Of a stretch of DNA of 6,589 bases, positions 5,773 to 6,589 are shown one piece after another. The position numbers were made by a program, and so were the translations under genes. Numbering within the stretch: position 1 is the first letter of the stretch; each line of letters opens with the position of its first letter. The stretch comes from an uncultured Lachnospiraceae bacterium (lineage in GTDB: Bacteria > Bacillota > Clostridia > Lachnospirales > Lachnospiraceae), in contig CAJTYN010000166.1 in the NCBI GenBank assembly GCA_910584115.1, positions 1-6,589 on the forward strand, given 5' to 3'. The notes under the pieces are model-generated. The model was given only the letters and a program-made list of their open reading frames with translations. It was not told where the DNA came from and searched no databases.

Positions 5773-6015
5773 CTATTTATCCTCCTTTTCTAAATGGTCG
5801 ATCAGATGCTGCGTATACCACATGATCTTCTTAAGATCCTGTACACCGTTCTTTTTCTTCCAACGGCACGCATATTTTATGATGTTCCCTGTATCTGTCG
5901 CTTCGATCCCTGCCAGGTCTGAAGTGAATGCCTCGATCACATCTATGACTTCCATACCAGATCCGGACTGATAGTGGTCTGGGTGGGATACGAGCTTATC
6001 ATCACATTCGTACAT
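5773..6015 (-). CDS. DUF3310 family protein (80 aa)
   Basis: The small soluble protein matches the DUF3310 pattern known from many phages: HPDHYQS (11-17), EVIDVIEAF (22-30), TGNIIKYACRWKKKNGVQDL (42-61) and KKIMWYTQHLIDHLE near the end. It is sometimes labelled nucleotide kinase-like in phage annotations, but no P-loop is present and its biochemical role is not established. It is usually found with phage replication or nucleotide metabolism genes, which agrees with the helicase and polymerase downstream. The length is normal for the core domain alone. AGGAGG precedes the ATG with 6 bases between, and the gene follows the previous stop (TAG, 6028-6026) by 10 bases, so they are co-transcribed. 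Confidence 0.93.
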   Translation of the reverse strand: MYECDDKLVSHPDHYQSGSGMEVIDVIEAFTSDLAGIEATDTGNIIKYACRWKKKNGVQDLKKIMWYTQHLIDHLEKEDK

Positions 6016-6025
6016 GAACGTCCTC

Positions 6026-6589
6026 CTAATTGATCGGTAACGGCTTTGGCAGTTTCAGGAGATACCCTCCATCCCTGACCCTCACGGATCTGGCACTGCG
6101 TATATCCGTCCATCCGTATTTATTATCTGTGTAATTTCCATCGATCCCCACAAGATCGTACAGGTCGCCGACACTGGCTACGCCGTATGTGTCGATCACC
6201 TCATCCATCTTGGATAGGACCTCTTCCGCTTCCCCCTTACTGTCCAATATGATATCGTCATAGTCATAAGCCGCCCTGTTCCGTGGGCCGTGCCTGTCTT
6301 TTTCACGGTCATAATAACTCCGATAAGAGACTTTTGAACCTGATGTGCCCCTCTTACTCCGTCCGGACTCCCCATATAGGATCATATCAATGCCGTTCGT
6401 CACGACATCGGAGATTGCCTTTTTCATCGCGGGGACGAGCACATCCATGAGGATATACGTCTTGACATTCTCTACATCTTCAGAGATGAAGACGTCCGCC
6501 AGCTTCTGGATATCATTTTTCTTTTTGGTCTTTACCGGGCCTTTGATCACTTTATCGATCTTCTTTTTTTCTTTCCCTTCCCTCGCCTT
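6026..6589 (-). CDS. Conserved phage protein of unknown function, 5' end outside window
   Basis: The frame is open to the right edge (187 residues visible). A GTG at 6550 could be taken as the start, but 13 upstream codons are also open and very Lys/Glu-rich (KAREGKEKKKIDK). I recall family members with such a charged N-terminus, so the real start is probably beyond the edge. Visible parts: a charged N-terminus, a helical section (LADVFISEDVENVKTYILMD, then VLVPAMKKAISDVV), a Gly/Ser-rich tract with SYRSYYDRE, an acidic DYDDIILDSKGEAEEVL section, and a conserved end (DLYDLVG, NYTDNKYGWTDI, LLKLPKPLPIN). No transmembrane segment or catalytic motif was recognised. It resembles hypothetical proteins near replication genes of Clostridia prophages (memory only). 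It ends with TAG inside the ribosome binding region of the DUF3310 gene. Confidence 0.85.
   Translation of the reverse strand, partial: KAREGKEKKKIDKVIKGPVKTKKKNDIQKLADVFISEDVENVKTYILMDVLVPAMKKAISDVVTNGIDMILYGESGRSKRGTSGSKVSYRSYYDREKDRHGPRNRAAYDYDDIILDSKGEAEEVLSKMDEVIDTYGVASVGDLYDLVGIDGNYTDNKYGWTDIRSARSVRVRDGGYLLKLPKPLPIN

Noticed and set aside
829..5825. Plus-strand open frames, such as those at 829-1323, 2881-3420, 3417-3956 and 4772-5377
   Set aside because: They mirror minus-strand genes with recognisable families, good ribosome binding sites and coupled overlaps. The plus-strand frames lack such sites and show no recognisable domains.

Overview
The window looks like a piece of a tailed phage or prophage of a gut-type Firmicute (Clostridia/Lachnospiraceae-like). 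This is inferred from three things: strong AAGGAGG-type ribosome binding sites before nearly every gene, dense one-strand packing with stop/start overlaps, and the protein families present (DUF3310, DUF6353, a phage SF3 helicase, a proofreading DNA polymerase). All supported genes lie on the minus strand, so transcription runs from base 6589 towards base 1. No tRNA, rRNA, CRISPR array, insertion sequence or attachment site was seen. Both window edges cut a gene.

Reading in the direction of transcription: (1) 6589-6026 is the 5'-truncated end of an uncharacterised phage protein. (2) 6015-5773 is a DUF3310 protein. (3) 5770-4841 is a two-membrane-segment DUF6353-type protein. (4) 4840-4729 is a 112-base gap with a possible 26-codon ORF and an 8-bp hairpin. 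(5) 4728-4216 is a SleB-type cell wall hydrolase with a lipoprotein-like signal sequence. (6) 4205-4004 is a small membrane protein gene whose frame is broken by one extra base at a TGA. (7) 4007-3444 is a membrane-anchored acidic protein of unknown function. (8) 3444-2896 is an uncharacterised protein. (9) 2877 to the left edge is the replication block: an SF3 helicase, a primase-like (AEP) segment and a 3'-5' exonuclease/DNA polymerase, all in one reading frame of at least 959 codons. That frame is interrupted once, by a TGA at codon 530.

The replication block is the most interesting part. The TGA falls inside the primase-like segment, between its DFD motif and its SGKGxH motif, at a place where my memory of related proteins suggests tryptophan. 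Downstream, in the same frame, an 18-base start signal (1086-1069) is nearly identical to the one before the helicase (2897-2880). It could start the polymerase independently at codon 603. The second break, at 4149-4151, is also at a UGA and would be cured by a +1 shift, a situation resembling prfB. Sequencing error, prophage decay and UGA-specific recoding are all open. Wholesale reassignment of UGA is unlikely, because UGA ends other genes here in tight TGATG and ATGA overlaps.

Together the genes look like an early/replication module, with an unusual share of membrane or envelope proteins beside the replication enzymes.
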